Source: Planctomycetaceae bacterium (GTDB lineage: Bacteria > Planctomycetota > Planctomycetia > Planctomycetales > Planctomycetaceae). Taken from it: a DNA stretch of 53,971 nt. Position 1 is the first letter of the stretch. Each line of letters opens with the position of its first letter. The stretch covers positions 1 to 53,971 of the forward strand of contig JAHBXV010000042.1 in assembly GCA_019636285.1 (NCBI GenBank). Reading direction: 5' to 3'. Of this stretch, positions 1 through 8,891 are shown in pieces. The notes below the pieces were generated by a model. That model was not told the DNA's origin. It was given only the letters and a program-made list of their open reading frames with translations, and made no database searches. A program made the translations under genes and the position numbers.

Positions 1-974
1 CCGCGTTCGACCAGTCTGCGCGCTAGAAGACAGTTCCTGGCGAACGACGGCTTCTCGGACTCGACGCCATACAAGTCGAGCGTCTCGCGCGTCTCATCGC
101 CAAGATCGGCTAGTTCCGGAACGGCCCGCTGCATGCGATAGGCGAGTTCATACTGTTCAATGCGCGTGGCAATCTCGTCGTCGCCCGTGGCGGCTAGGCG
201 CAGCCGGTTAAGGGCTGCCGTCGCGTCGAGCAGCCGACGTCGGTCGGAATTGGATTGCTCCGGCGGATTCGACAAGAACAGGACAGGATCGCCCGCATTT
301 CTGAGCGCCACGCCCTGATGAACGGTCGGCAGAAAGCCCGAGGACCACAACGTGGTTCCCGCTCCGCCCAATGGCCCGGATTGCAGGACCACGTAAGCCG
401 GCAAGTCTTCGGTCTCGGCTCCGAGCCCATAGTCGACCCACGCGCCGAAACTGGGGCGTCCGCCTCGGCCAAAACCGGTGTGCAAGAACATCTGGGCCGG
501 GGCGTGGTTGATCTCTTCCGTGTGGAGCGAGTGAATGACGCACAGCCGATCGGCGACCTGCCGGAGATGCGGCCACAATTCCGACAGCGAATGTCCGCTC
601 TCGCCGCATTGGCGAAACTGGAATGGCGAACCCGCGAGGACGTGCTCGTTACCAATGAACGCAAAGCGCTTCCCCGCGAGGAGGCTCTCGGGGCACGGCT
701 CGCCATCGCGGCTGCGCAATTCCGGCTTGTCGTCGAACAGATCGAGCTGCGAAGGCGCGCCGATCATGTGCAGATAGATGACGCTGCGCGCTGTCGCGGG
801 AACGAGTGGTTGGCGCGCGGCCGATGAGGAACGATTGAGCAACCCCGACAGAGCGATCGCCCCGAGCGAAATGCCGGAGGTACGCAGGACATCGCGTCGC
901 GAGAGTTCGCGTTTGAATGCATCATCCGGTTCTGAAGCAACTCGCACGGCGTTACTCTTTCGTGATGGTCTCAT
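1..974 (-). CDS. DUF1501 family protein, Tat-exported (partial, runs off the window)
   Basis: An open frame of 324 residues starts at an ATG at 974 and runs past the left edge with no stop, so the C-terminus is missing. The start lies inside the last codons of the upstream DUF1549 gene (23-base overlap), which implies co-transcription and coupling. Residues about 25-50 read SRRDVLRTSG followed by a hydrophobic stretch, a twin-arginine export signal. After it comes the DUF1501 beginning (YLHMIGAPSQLDLFDDKPEL) and later the conserved HSLHTEEINHAPAQMFLHTG segment. DUF1501 proteins are sulfatase/phosphatase-fold proteins almost always paired with DUF1549/DUF1553 cytochromes in planctomycetes; the substrate is unknown. 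A GTG at 947 is a possible alternative start. Confidence 0.9.
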   Translation of the reverse strand, partial: MRPSRKSNAVRVASEPDDAFKRELSRRDVLRTSGISLGAIALSGLLNRSSSAARQPLVPATARSVIYLHMIGAPSQLDLFDDKPELRSRDGEPCPESLLAGKRFAFIGNEHVLAGSPFQFRQCGESGHSLSELWPHLRQVADRLCVIHSLHTEEINHAPAQMFLHTGFGRGGRPSFGAWVDYGLGAETEDLPAYVVLQSGPLGGAGTTLWSSGFLPTVHQGVALRNAGDPVLFLSNPPEQSNSDRRRLLDATAALNRLRLAATGDDEIATRIEQYELAYRMQRAVPELADLGDETRETLDLYGVESEKPSFARNCLLARRLVER

Positions 975-3900
975 CGAGGTTCAATAGTGCTGTTGCCACG
1001 GCCTGCCACGCCGACTCTTCACCCGCTGCGTCGCGTTGAGATTCCCAGAGATCGACAATCACTGCCAATTCTTCGCGATCGGGCGAGCGAATAAGACAAT
1101 GTTCAAAGGCCCGTTGCAGGCGTTCTTCGAGCGGACGATGGGCTTCAATCTTTCGCAGTCGTTCGGCGAGCGCGCGGGCGGCTTCGACATAGACCGGATC
1201 GTTCAACAGCGTCAGCGCCTGCATCGGCGTGTTCGTCCGCGATCGCGCGACCTGACAGGCCAGGCGCGCGGTGGCATCAAAATTCATCAGGCTCGGGTAG
1301 GGGCTCGCCCGTTTCCAGACGATGTAGACGCCGCGCCGCGAGCGATCTTCACCGGGGCTGACGTCGTACTCCAAAGGTTCGCCGCCGACTTTTTTCCACA
1401 GGCCGTCCGGCTGCGGCGGACGCACGGGGGGACCGTACAATTTGTCGCTGAGCAGGCCCGCGAGCGCGAGAGCCTGATCGCGAATGGCCTCGGCTGGCAG
1501 CCGGATTCGCGGCCCACGCGACAGCCAGATGTTCTCAGGATCTCGCTGAGCAGCGTCGCCCGGCTGACTCGACGACTGCCGGTACGTGCGGGATTGAACG
1601 ATCACGCGCAAGAGGTGCTTGCGTGACCAGCCGGACTGGCGAAACTCCTCGGCCAGCCAGTCGAGCAATTCCGGGTGCGAGGGCTGTTCGCCTTTCACCC
1701 CAAAATCCTCCGTGGTCGCGACCAGCCCGCGCCCAAACAGTTCCGCCCAGATGCGGTTGACTTCCGTGCGTCCCACCAACGGATTGTCGCGACTGGTCAG
1801 CCAGCGCGCCAGGGCCGCGCGATCGTGACCGATGGAGTTCCGATGCTCCCCTGTGAATAAGGCAGGCGTTCCGGGCAACACCTCTTCGCGCGGCGTGCGA
1901 TGGTCGCCACGCTCGAAGCGATGCGTTGGCCTTGGATTCGTCAACTCCCGCATGACCAGCGTCGAGACGACGGGCGTCCGCGCGAGTTCGTCTTCCAAGT
2001 CGCGCTGTTGCGAACGCAGGGCCGTCGCCCCGGCATCTTGCTGGAATCGCCAGTCGATCAACGCCGCGGTTTCTTCGCCTGACCACGATTCGATGGGTTT
2101 CGAGAGGGTCTTGGCAAGGTCATTCGGAAGATTGCTTTGGCTTGTCCACGACGACACGGACGACAACCGAAGTCGGCCGATCGTTCGTCCGCCTCCGTAG
2201 GACTGAACCATTTCGATCGCGATTGTCCGCCCCTCTGCCGCGTCGATCGGTTCCTTCAAACGGAACTCGGCCCAATGGGACTCATGGAACCGCGGATTGA
2301 TAGCCCAGCCCGTTTTGGGATCGTCATCGATGGCACCGGAGACGGGGAGATTCTTCTGCGAGAAACTTGCCCGGGCTTCGACGAATTCCAGGGCCTCGTG
2401 TCCCGATTCACCGACCAGCCAGGCGCGAAAGGAATTGAGAACAAAGTTGGGACGCTCCGCCTCACCCCGCCCCGGCCCCTTCCCCGGTAATCGATCATCC
2501 GCGAGGGTCTCGAGCCGCAGGCCGGCAATGCGCGGTCCGTCGATTCGTGTTTCAATCAGATAGTCATCGGTCGCAGCGGGTTTGCCCGTCAGCAGGATTG
2601 AGCCGTCGTCCAGACGCTCGAAGGATGAGTCTTTCCTGGTCTGAAAAACGGAGAGTTCCAGCATCTGATAAGCCGTGTCGCCGCCACTAATCGTCCCCTG
2701 CATTTCGGCGGCCCAAGTTTGCAGATCCTGTCTGAGTTCCTCTTTCCGCGTTTCGATGCGGCGGATCGCGGCGTTGAGTTGCCGTGAGAGTTCGGCACGG
2801 CGGTGATCGGTGGGATCGTGTCGCACAGCCATCGTCGGTCCGAGGAAGCGAATTGAGCCGGGAACTTTCGGATTGGAACGATCGGCCTCCAGTTCAGTCG
2901 AATTGAAGTACGCCAGCAGCCCGTAATAGTCGTGCTGCGTGAAGGGGTCGTACTTGTGGTCATGACATTGTGCGCATTCCATGGTCACGCCCATCCAGAC
3001 GGTGGCGGTCGTGTTGACCCGATCGAACACCTGATTGATGCGCGTCTCCTCGGGATCGGAGCCAGCCTCGACGTTGGTGGGGGTTGACCGATGAAAGCCA
3101 GTAGCGATTCGCGACTGCTCGTCGGCATCGGGAATCAAGTCTCCCGCGAGCTGATGCAGGGTGAACTCGTCATACGGCTGGTCGGAATTCATCGCGCGAA
3201 TGACCCAGTCGCGGTAGGGCCACAGGCCGCGTAGATCGTCCCGCTGGAAGCCGTGCGAATCGGCATAGCGGGCCAGATCGAGCCAGGGCCGCGCCCACCG
3301 CTCGCCGAAGGCGGGGCTGGCGAGCAGTTCATCGACCAGTTGCTCATAGGCATCGGGAGCGGTGTTCGAGAGAAACCGCTCCGCCAGGTCGCGACTTGGC
3401 GGCAGGCCGGTCAAATCAAGAGCGACTCGCCGCAACAGCGTTGCCCGTTCAGCAGGTGGTGAGGGGTTCCACCCGCGCCGCTCCAATTCCGCGAGGACGA
3501 AGCGATCGACTGCGTTCTGACACCAAGCAGCGTTGCTGACGTCCGGGGGCTGCGCACGCTGAGGAGCCACATAGGCCCAATGGCGATCTTCAAAGGCATC
3601 CGGCCATTGGCCGCCAGCAGCCAGCCAGTCTTTCAAGATCTGGATGCGGGCTGGCGACAGAGGCTCGCCGACGGCAGGCATGCGAGCGGTATCGCTGGCC
3701 GGCAACTGAATGCGCCGCAGCAGTTCACCGTTCCCGTGGTCACGGGGATCGAAAAGTGATCCAGATTCGCCCCCCTGCTTCCAACCAGCGGCTGTGTCGA
3801 TCCGCAGGCCGCCCTCGACACGTTTGGATCCGTGGCACTCAACGCAGTGCTGCTTGAAGATCGGCCAGACCTCGGTCCGGAAATCGGGAACCGACCGACG

Positions 3901-3981
3901 TTCCTCGGATCGCGCCGGTTCCGTGAGAGTCAGGAAGCCGAGGATGATGCAAAGCCCGGCTATTGAAGTGCGTCGCGACAT
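952..3981 (-). CDS. PSCyt1/DUF1549/DUF1553 cytochrome c-like secreted protein
   Basis: 1009 residues from the ATG at 3981; a TTG two codons upstream extends the frame but is less likely. An N-terminal hydrophobic signal peptide ends near residue 25. A planctomycete cytochrome c domain follows with the haem motif CVECH near residue 48 (HCVECHGSKRVEGGLRI). The DUF1549 (PSCyt2) domain begins around VDRFVLAELERRGWNPS and contains a second CxxCH, CAQCHDHKYDPF. The C-terminal third is DUF1553 (PSD1), with LARWLTSRDNPLVGRTEVNR and HPELLDWLAEEF. The family is exported and haem-bearing, and is usually linked to polysaccharide breakdown, but no reaction is established. It overlaps the DUF1501 gene downstream, the standard planctomycete pairing, and is divergent from the sialidase-hydrolase gene. 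Confidence 0.95.
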   Translation of the reverse strand: MSRRTSIAGLCIILGFLTLTEPARSEERRSVPDFRTEVWPIFKQHCVECHGSKRVEGGLRIDTAAGWKQGGESGSLFDPRDHGNGELLRRIQLPASDTARMPAVGEPLSPARIQILKDWLAAGGQWPDAFEDRHWAYVAPQRAQPPDVSNAAWCQNAVDRFVLAELERRGWNPSPPAERATLLRRVALDLTGLPPSRDLAERFLSNTAPDAYEQLVDELLASPAFGERWARPWLDLARYADSHGFQRDDLRGLWPYRDWVIRAMNSDQPYDEFTLHQLAGDLIPDADEQSRIATGFHRSTPTNVEAGSDPEETRINQVFDRVNTTATVWMGVTMECAQCHDHKYDPFTQHDYYGLLAYFNSTELEADRSNPKVPGSIRFLGPTMAVRHDPTDHRRAELSRQLNAAIRRIETRKEELRQDLQTWAAEMQGTISGGDTAYQMLELSVFQTRKDSSFERLDDGSILLTGKPAATDDYLIETRIDGPRIAGLRLETLADDRLPGKGPGRGEAERPNFVLNSFRAWLVGESGHEALEFVEARASFSQKNLPVSGAIDDDPKTGWAINPRFHESHWAEFRLKEPIDAAEGRTIAIEMVQSYGGGRTIGRLRLSSVSSWTSQSNLPNDLAKTLSKPIESWSGEETAALIDWRFQQDAGATALRSQQRDLEDELARTPVVSTLVMRELTNPRPTHRFERGDHRTPREEVLPGTPALFTGEHRNSIGHDRAALARWLTSRDNPLVGRTEVNRIWAELFGRGLVATTEDFGVKGEQPSHPELLDWLAEEFRQSGWSRKHLLRVIVQSRTYRQSSSQPGDAAQRDPENIWLSRGPRIRLPAEAIRDQALALAGLLSDKLYGPPVRPPQPDGLWKKVGGEPLEYDVSPGEDRSRRGVYIVWKRASPYPSLMNFDATARLACQVARSRTNTPMQALTLLNDPVYVEAARALAERLRKIEAHRPLEERLQRAFEHCLIRSPDREELAVIVDLWESQRDAAGEESAWQAVATALLNLDETITKE

Positions 3982-4099
3982 GACCAATCGCCCGAGCGAA
4001 TTGAGTTTCCAGCCTTCTTACTTTAGCGTGCTCACATTGGCGTGTCTTGATGCCTCTCCGGCGAATGGCCGGAAAAATCTTCCTTCGAGCGAGTTTGCC

Positions 4100-6328
4100 A
4101 TGCGTGGATGTCCCAAGGCCATTGATTCCTCGGTCGGCCGGTCGCTGCCGGGAAGTCTGTTTCTGCTGGGAGTCCTGGCTGCCACGCTCGATGTGCATGC
4201 GGCCGATGTTTCGCGAGGTTATTCGATTCCGCTGATTGACCTGGCGGGAGAGACGGACCGTCAGATCATCGTCGATCGTGAACCGGGCCAGTACCTCGGG
4301 CATCCGACGACCGTTCTGCTGGAAGACCAGCGGACCATGCTGTGTGTCTATCCCAAGGGCCACGGCAAAGGAGGGCTGATTCTCAAGCGCAGCGATGATG
4401 GGGGACTCACCTGGAGCGAACGGCTGCCGATTCCGGAGAACTGGGCGACCAGCCGTGAGGTTCCGACGATTCATCGCGTGATCGATGCGGCTGGAAAAAA
4501 GCGGTTAATCATCTGGTCGGGGCTCTATCCCGCCCGACTCACCGTCAGCGAAGACGACGGAGCTTCGTGGACCCCCTTGAAGGCCGTGGGCGACTGGGGC
4601 GGAATTGTCGTGATGGGGTTTGTAGAGCCACTCAAAACGGGGCCGGGGCATTACCTGGCCATGTTCCACGACGATGGCCGCTTTATTTCCGAAGATGCCA
4701 AACCGGTCAAGCCGCCGGTCTTCACATTGTATGCCACGCGCTCGACCGATGGAGGACTGACGTGGTCGGCTCCGGAGGCCGTCTATTCCTCCGCCGACGT
4801 ACATCTGCGCGAGCCGGGGTGCATTCGCTCGCCGGATGGCCGTCAGCTGGCGGTGCTCTTGCGTGAAAATTCCCGGCGGAAGAATTCGCACATTATCTTT
4901 TCCAACGACGAAGGCCAGACATGGACGACGCCGCGCGAAGTGCAGGGATCCCTGACGGGCGACCGCCATACCGGCAAGTATCTTTCCGACGGACGGCTGT
5001 TCATCAGCTTCCGTGATACAACACTGGAGTCACCCACGAAGGGAGACTGGGTGGCGTGGGTCGGCCGTTATGAAGATCTGGCCGCCAATCGGGAAGGCCA
5101 GTACCGCGTTAGGCTCATGGACAACCACAAGGGGGCCGACTGCGCCTATCCGGGCGTTGAAGTGCTTCCCGACGGGACCATTGTGACGACGACCTATGGC
5201 CATTGGACCGCAGGGGAGCAGCCCTACATTGTCAGCGTGCGGCTGAAGCTCGCGGAACTCGACGCGCGCGCAGCCGCGATGACCAAAAATGAGGCCCCAC
5301 CGCGATTGCCTCGCGAGCATCTGCTCGTCTTCCATGACGCCAGCGGCAAGGTTTCGCCCGTCAAGACGCCCGCTGACTGGCAGCAGCGCCGGGCGGAGAT
5401 TCTCCGCGGCGCCCAGGCCGTGATGGGGCCGCTTCCGGGCGACGAAAAGCGCTGCGATCTTGATGTGCAGGTCGAAGAGGAAGTCGACTGTGGGTCGTAC
5501 GTGCGGCGTCTCATCACCTATGCGTCGGAGCCGGGTTGCCGAACGCCTGCGTACCTCGCAATTCCCAAGTCGCTGCTCGATGGCTCGGGACGTACCGCTC
5601 CAGCGGTCCTCGCACTCCACGGCACGAACAACAAGGTGGGGCATGGCGTGATCTTTGGCATCGAACAGGTGACCAATCGCCAATATGGTTCGGAACTGGC
5701 CGAACGGGGGTTCGTTGTGATCGCTCCGACATATCCCCTGTTGGCCCACTATCAGCCGGACATTTTCACACTCGGCTGGCAGAGCGGGACGCTCAAAGCG
5801 GTGTGGGACAACATCCGCGCCCTCGATGTCCTCGAAACGCTTCCCTTCGTCAAGAAAGACGGTTACGGCGCGATCGGCCATTCGCTGGGAGGCCACAATT
5901 CCGTTTACACGGCTGTCTTTGACGACCGCATCAAGGTCATCATCAGCAGTTGCGGACTCGACCAGTTCGCCGACTATTACGAAGGGGCCGAGCGAAACTG
6001 GTTCCCCGAGAAGGGCTGGTGCCAGACGCGCTATATGCCTCGCATGGCTGAATACCGCGGCCGGCTTGAAGAGATTCCCTTCGACTTCAGCGAACTCATC
6101 GGCTCGCTGGCGCCGCGCCATGTCCTGATTCTCGCTCCCACCATGGACAGCAACTTCCGGGCGGAAAGCGTCGACCGGCTGGCAGTAGCCGCCCGCCCGA
6201 TCTTTGAACTGCACAGCGCCGGCGATGCCTTGCGCGTCATCCATCCCGACAGCGGACACGACTTTCCTCCGGGGGCACGCGAAGCGGCCTATACACTTCT
6301 GGAGCAGGTGCTGGGTTCGCCTCGCTAA
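4100..6328 (+). CDS. Secreted sialidase-like (BNR) / alpha-beta hydrolase fusion
   Basis: 742 residues from the ATG at 4100, chosen because it puts a signal peptide (SLPGSLFLLGVLAATLDVHA) at the N-terminus; the frame is open further upstream but overlaps the divergent gene. Residues about 40-400 form a sialidase-type beta-propeller with Asp-box repeats: SDDGGLTW, SEDDGASW, STDGGLTW and SNDEGQTW. Residues about 410-742 are an alpha/beta hydrolase resembling dienelactone hydrolase or acetyl xylan esterase. It has LALHGTNN at the oxyanion region, the nucleophile elbow GHSLGG (Ser about 595), Asp about 683 in APTMDSN and His about 720 in SGHDFPP, so the triad looks complete. The likely role is removing a sugar and an ester group from an acylated glycan outside the cytoplasm (inference). 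A single unbroken frame argues for a real fusion. Confidence 0.85.
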   Translation: MRGCPKAIDSSVGRSLPGSLFLLGVLAATLDVHAADVSRGYSIPLIDLAGETDRQIIVDREPGQYLGHPTTVLLEDQRTMLCVYPKGHGKGGLILKRSDDGGLTWSERLPIPENWATSREVPTIHRVIDAAGKKRLIIWSGLYPARLTVSEDDGASWTPLKAVGDWGGIVVMGFVEPLKTGPGHYLAMFHDDGRFISEDAKPVKPPVFTLYATRSTDGGLTWSAPEAVYSSADVHLREPGCIRSPDGRQLAVLLRENSRRKNSHIIFSNDEGQTWTTPREVQGSLTGDRHTGKYLSDGRLFISFRDTTLESPTKGDWVAWVGRYEDLAANREGQYRVRLMDNHKGADCAYPGVEVLPDGTIVTTTYGHWTAGEQPYIVSVRLKLAELDARAAAMTKNEAPPRLPREHLLVFHDASGKVSPVKTPADWQQRRAEILRGAQAVMGPLPGDEKRCDLDVQVEEEVDCGSYVRRLITYASEPGCRTPAYLAIPKSLLDGSGRTAPAVLALHGTNNKVGHGVIFGIEQVTNRQYGSELAERGFVVIAPTYPLLAHYQPDIFTLGWQSGTLKAVWDNIRALDVLETLPFVKKDGYGAIGHSLGGHNSVYTAVFDDRIKVIISSCGLDQFADYYEGAERNWFPEKGWCQTRYMPRMAEYRGRLEEIPFDFSELIGSLAPRHVLILAPTMDSNFRAESVDRLAVAARPIFELHSAGDALRVIHPDSGHDFPPGAREAAYTLLEQVLGSPR

Positions 6329-6335
6329 AGGGAAA

Positions 6336-6378
6336 GACCCTCCTGACAGCGGAAGCTATTCCGCCAACCTGGAGGGTC
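6336..6378. terminator. Two-tier hairpin between convergent genes
   Basis: Outer arms GACCCTCC (6336-6343) and GGAGGGTC (6371-6378) pair perfectly, and an inner stem GCGGAA/TTCCGC (6349-6354, 6359-6364) sits inside. It lies eight bases after the stop of the sialidase-hydrolase gene and downstream of the convergent DUF1579 gene. The flanking T-runs are short on both strands, so it may terminate both transcripts, but it is not a textbook intrinsic terminator. Confidence 0.55.
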
Positions 6379-6398
6379 TTGTGATTCCGTAGGGGACT

Positions 6399-6424
6399 CA
6401 AGCGGATCCTATTTGATCCGCTTG
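6399..6424 (-). terminator. 10-bp inverted repeat spanning the DUF1579 stop codon
   Basis: CAAGCGGATC (6399-6408) and GATCCGCTTG (6415-6424) are perfect reverse complements separated by six bases that hold the TAG stop of the DUF1579 gene. In the mRNA the stop codon would sit in the hairpin loop. It may protect the 3' end or assist termination together with the hairpin at 6336-6378. Confidence 0.4.
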
Positions 6425-6966
6425 GAAGTTCCCGTCATGAAGGTGTTCCAGGAGCCATCCTCCATCTGAACGGCTGAGCGAACTGCAATTTCATCGGCAG
6501 ACTTCACTTCGTAGATGTCGCGGTATTTGGCCATCGTGCCGGGCTTCATCCAGTTCGGTCCCTCGGCTTCGAGCGTCAGGGTTTTCCCCTCGACAGAGCC
6601 CTCGTACTTCCACAGGTGATCGGTCATCGAATCGACCCAGGTACCGACGTACTTCTTCTTGTTCTGGTCGTAGCCGATCGTCTGCACGGACGTCATGGTC
6701 GTCCCCATCATCGAGGCTTTCGACTCGTTGACGACCCAGAACTCGCCCAGCATGCGGCCTTGCATTTTACCGGCGCATTCGATGGCGGGCTGGCTCGGAT
6801 CGACCTTGCACTCCGTGACGCTGGTCCAATCGCCCACGAACTGCTTGAGGAAGTCATGCTCCGGCGCGGGCTTGGGAAATTCAGGCGGGTCAGCGGTCCA
6901 ACCGGTTCCGGAACCGACGAATGTCAGAGCCATCAAGGCCATGCAGAAGGAGTATCTCGGAAACAT
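6409..6966 (-). CDS. DUF1579 family exported protein
   Basis: 185 residues from the ATG at 6966; a GTG four codons upstream (6978) is possible. A signal peptide (FPRYSFCMALMALTFVGSGTGWTA) is followed by the DUF1579 lipocalin-like fold, with HDFLKQFVGDWT near the start and YDQNKKKYVGTWVDSM in the middle. The family has no assigned reaction. It is the last gene of the minus-strand run that follows the ECF42-type sigma factor, 98 bases after the VOC gene, and DUF1579 genes commonly sit beside YCII, AHSA1 and PhnB-like genes. Whether it shares their transcript is inferred from orientation only. Confidence 0.85.
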   Translation of the reverse strand: MFPRYSFCMALMALTFVGSGTGWTADPPEFPKPAPEHDFLKQFVGDWTSVTECKVDPSQPAIECAGKMQGRMLGEFWVVNESKASMMGTTMTSVQTIGYDQNKKKYVGTWVDSMTDHLWKYEGSVEGKTLTLEAEGPNWMKPGTMAKYRDIYEVKSADEIAVRSAVQMEDGSWNTFMTGTSKRIK

Positions 6967-7064
6967 CGTGTGCCTCACTTATCAAAAGTTGAGTTCAAGA
7001 AACCAATGTCTGGTCAATTGTGAAAGCGGCCATCACATCGCCTGACTGATTGACGACCGGCTGA

Positions 7065-7496
7065 TCACGCGGGCATTTCACCAGGAACAATCACCATCCA
7101 TGCCACGCCGAACCTGTCGCGTACCATTCCGAAGCAGGGTGAGAAGAACGTCTTCCCAACTGGCATCGTGACCGTGCCACCGACGGCCAGCGCGTCAAAC
7201 TTCCGACGACAATCGGCTTCGTCCGACACGGTCAATGAGATGCTGACCCCTGAAAAGCCCCCCTTTTCGTCCGTGCCGTCCGAGACCATCAGGAGTTGAC
7301 CGTCAATCTCGATACTGGCGTGCATGACCTTGTTGTCGAAGCCGGGGGGCAGGCAGCCTTCGGGTGGCGGATCGGGGCTTTCATTGAACCGCATCAGCAT
7401 CTGGACCTTTGCGCCGAGCGCCTCTTTGTAAAGCTCGATCGCTTCTTCGCAGGTGCCCCCAAAGAACAGGTAAGGGGTGATGGCGACGGTGGACAT
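7065..7496 (-). CDS. VOC family (PhnB-like) protein
   Basis: 143 residues beginning MSTVAITPYLFFGGTCEEAIELYKEALGA, the usual start of the PhnB-like branch of the glyoxalase/bleomycin-resistance (vicinal oxygen chelate) superfamily. The middle holds MHASIEIDGQLLMVSDG and the C-terminus KTFFSPCFGMVRDRFGVAWMV, both typical of the branch. Full length for the family. The substrate is unknown; despite the name, PhnB-like proteins are not shown to act on phosphonates. It lies 47 bases after the YCII-AHSA1 gene on the same strand and is likely co-transcribed with it. Confidence 0.88.
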   Translation of the reverse strand: MSTVAITPYLFFGGTCEEAIELYKEALGAKVQMLMRFNESPDPPPEGCLPPGFDNKVMHASIEIDGQLLMVSDGTDEKGGFSGVSISLTVSDEADCRRKFDALAVGGTVTMPVGKTFFSPCFGMVRDRFGVAWMVIVPGEMPA

Positions 7497-7543
7497 GTGG
7501 ATTTCCTTGCTGAGATCGTGGGACAGAACAGGTTGTCTTGAGG

Positions 7544-8323
7544 CTATCGAGACAGTTCAGCGGTCAGCCGACTGAAATTCTGTTCGTTGGCGGGAACGCA
7601 GATGGGCTTCATCTCTTCGCAGACTTCTCGCGATTCAAATCGCTGCCGCCAATGGAGGCGGGTCGCCTTTTCGGAAATCGGCGTTAACGTCATGGTCATG
7701 CGAAACCAGGGCTCCGAGCGGTGTTCGATGACCACGCGTTCCGGGGCGACGATCGACTCGAAGACCATTTCGTTGTCATAGTCGGTCCCGTCGGGACCAT
7801 GCATAACGAACTTCCACGTGCCGCCCGGTCGCAAGTCGTGCTGTTGAATGGTGGTCGTGAAGCCATCGGGCCCCCACCAGCGGACGACACGAGCGGGGTC
7901 GGCAAACGCGGCGAAGACTGCTTCTCGTGAGAATGGAAGCGTTCGCGCGCTGATGATCTCTCGGTCGGGAACGTCGGCCACGCTGCTGACGTCGAAAATC
8001 GGCCGAATTTCCACGGTTCCGATCTTCGCAGGTGGCAGGCGTGTGGCAATCGCGATCGCCTCATCGAGGTCTTCGACGTTCAGCACGTAGTATCCACCGA
8101 GTTGCTCGGTCGTTTCGGCGAATGGACCGTCGGTAATCAGGCGCTTGCCGTCGCGAACGCGAACGCTGGTTGCCGTGAGGACCGAATGAAGGGGCGAGGC
8201 CGTTTCCAGCTTGCCGGCCGCCGCGAGTTCCTCGCAGATCGCCATCGAATCGACCATGCACGCTTCGCGCTCTTCCTCGGTCCAGCACGACTCGGTGCCA
8301 TAGATCAGGAGCATGTATTTCAT
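7544..8323 (-). CDS. YCII (DGPF)-AHSA1/SRPBCC fusion protein
   Basis: 259 residues with two domains. Residues 1 to about 115 are a YCII-related (DGPF) domain: it starts MKYMLLIYG, carries LITDGPFAETTEQLGGYYVL, and ends with the alternating GTVEIRPIFD strand. Residues about 125-259 are an AHSA1-type SRPBCC lipid-binding fold, seen in RTLPFSREAVFAAFADPARVVRWWGPDGF and RPGGTWKFVMHGPDG. DGPF proteins are the signature partners and targets of ECF42 sigma factors, and such a sigma gene is located 0.7 kb upstream. Separate YCII and AHSA1 genes are the usual arrangement, so this fusion links two activities that normally only co-occur. Biochemical function is unknown. It follows the stand-alone AHSA1 gene by 62 bases. 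Confidence 0.88.
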   Translation of the reverse strand: MKYMLLIYGTESCWTEEEREACMVDSMAICEELAAAGKLETASPLHSVLTATSVRVRDGKRLITDGPFAETTEQLGGYYVLNVEDLDEAIAIATRLPPAKIGTVEIRPIFDVSSVADVPDREIISARTLPFSREAVFAAFADPARVVRWWGPDGFTTTIQQHDLRPGGTWKFVMHGPDGTDYDNEMVFESIVAPERVVIEHRSEPWFRMTMTLTPISEKATRLHWRQRFESREVCEEMKPICVPANEQNFSRLTAELSR

Positions 8324-8385
8324 TGTCTTAGTTCCTCGGGACGAACCGCCAACCGGGTTGTTGAGAGGCGGAAGCCATGGTCACA

Positions 8386-8844
8386 TTAGGGGGCATCCGG
8401 GATTTCCGGATCGACGACGTTCGCGAGAAGCGACAACGATTCCTGCCAACCGAGGTAGCAGAACTCAACCGGAATGGCCTCGGGGATTCCGGCTTGGACG
8501 ATTTCCAGTTCCGTGCCGCAGACCACTGGCTTCAGCGTGATGGTGACCTGCATTTCGCCCGGCAGATTGGCATCGTCAAAGCGATCGGTGTAGCGGATCT
8601 TTTCACCGGGAATCAGTTCGACGTACTTGCCGCCGAAGGAATGCGACTTTCCGGTGCCGAAGTTGGTGAACGACATCTTGTAGCCGCCCCCCACGCGGGC
8701 ATCCATTTCATGGATCGTGGCGGTGAAACCATGCGGTGCCATCCATTTCACCAGCGCGGCGGGATCAAGAAAGGCGCGATAGACCCGCTCACACGGGGCC
8801 TTGAAGACTCGGTGCAGACGGACAGTGTTTTTCGAAGCTGTCAT
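8386..8844 (-). CDS. AHSA1/SRPBCC domain protein
   Basis: 152 residues that are almost entirely one SRPBCC (START-like) domain. The sequence LHRVFKAPCERVYRAFLDPAALVKWMAPHGFTA is the AHSA1 N-terminal helix and strand, followed by VGGGYKMSF and the C-terminal LGWQESLSLLANVV helix. It is full length for the family, cytosolic, and has no transmembrane segment. It is the first gene behind the putative ECF42-type promoter at 8892-8918, about 50 bases upstream of the ATG, and likely heads a transcript that continues through the YCII-AHSA1 and VOC genes. Its ligand is not predictable from sequence. Confidence 0.88.
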   Translation of the reverse strand: MTASKNTVRLHRVFKAPCERVYRAFLDPAALVKWMAPHGFTATIHEMDARVGGGYKMSFTNFGTGKSHSFGGKYVELIPGEKIRYTDRFDDANLPGEMQVTITLKPVVCGTELEIVQAGIPEAIPVEFCYLGWQESLSLLANVVDPEIPDAP

Positions 8845-8891
8845 GATTGTTCATTCCACAAATCAGAGAAGGGAACGTGTTCTGCCAAGTA

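Noticed and set aside
5030-6259. Long minus-strand frame of 409 residues
   Set aside because: It is the antisense shadow of the sialidase-hydrolase gene, which has a signal peptide, Asp-boxes and a catalytic triad.
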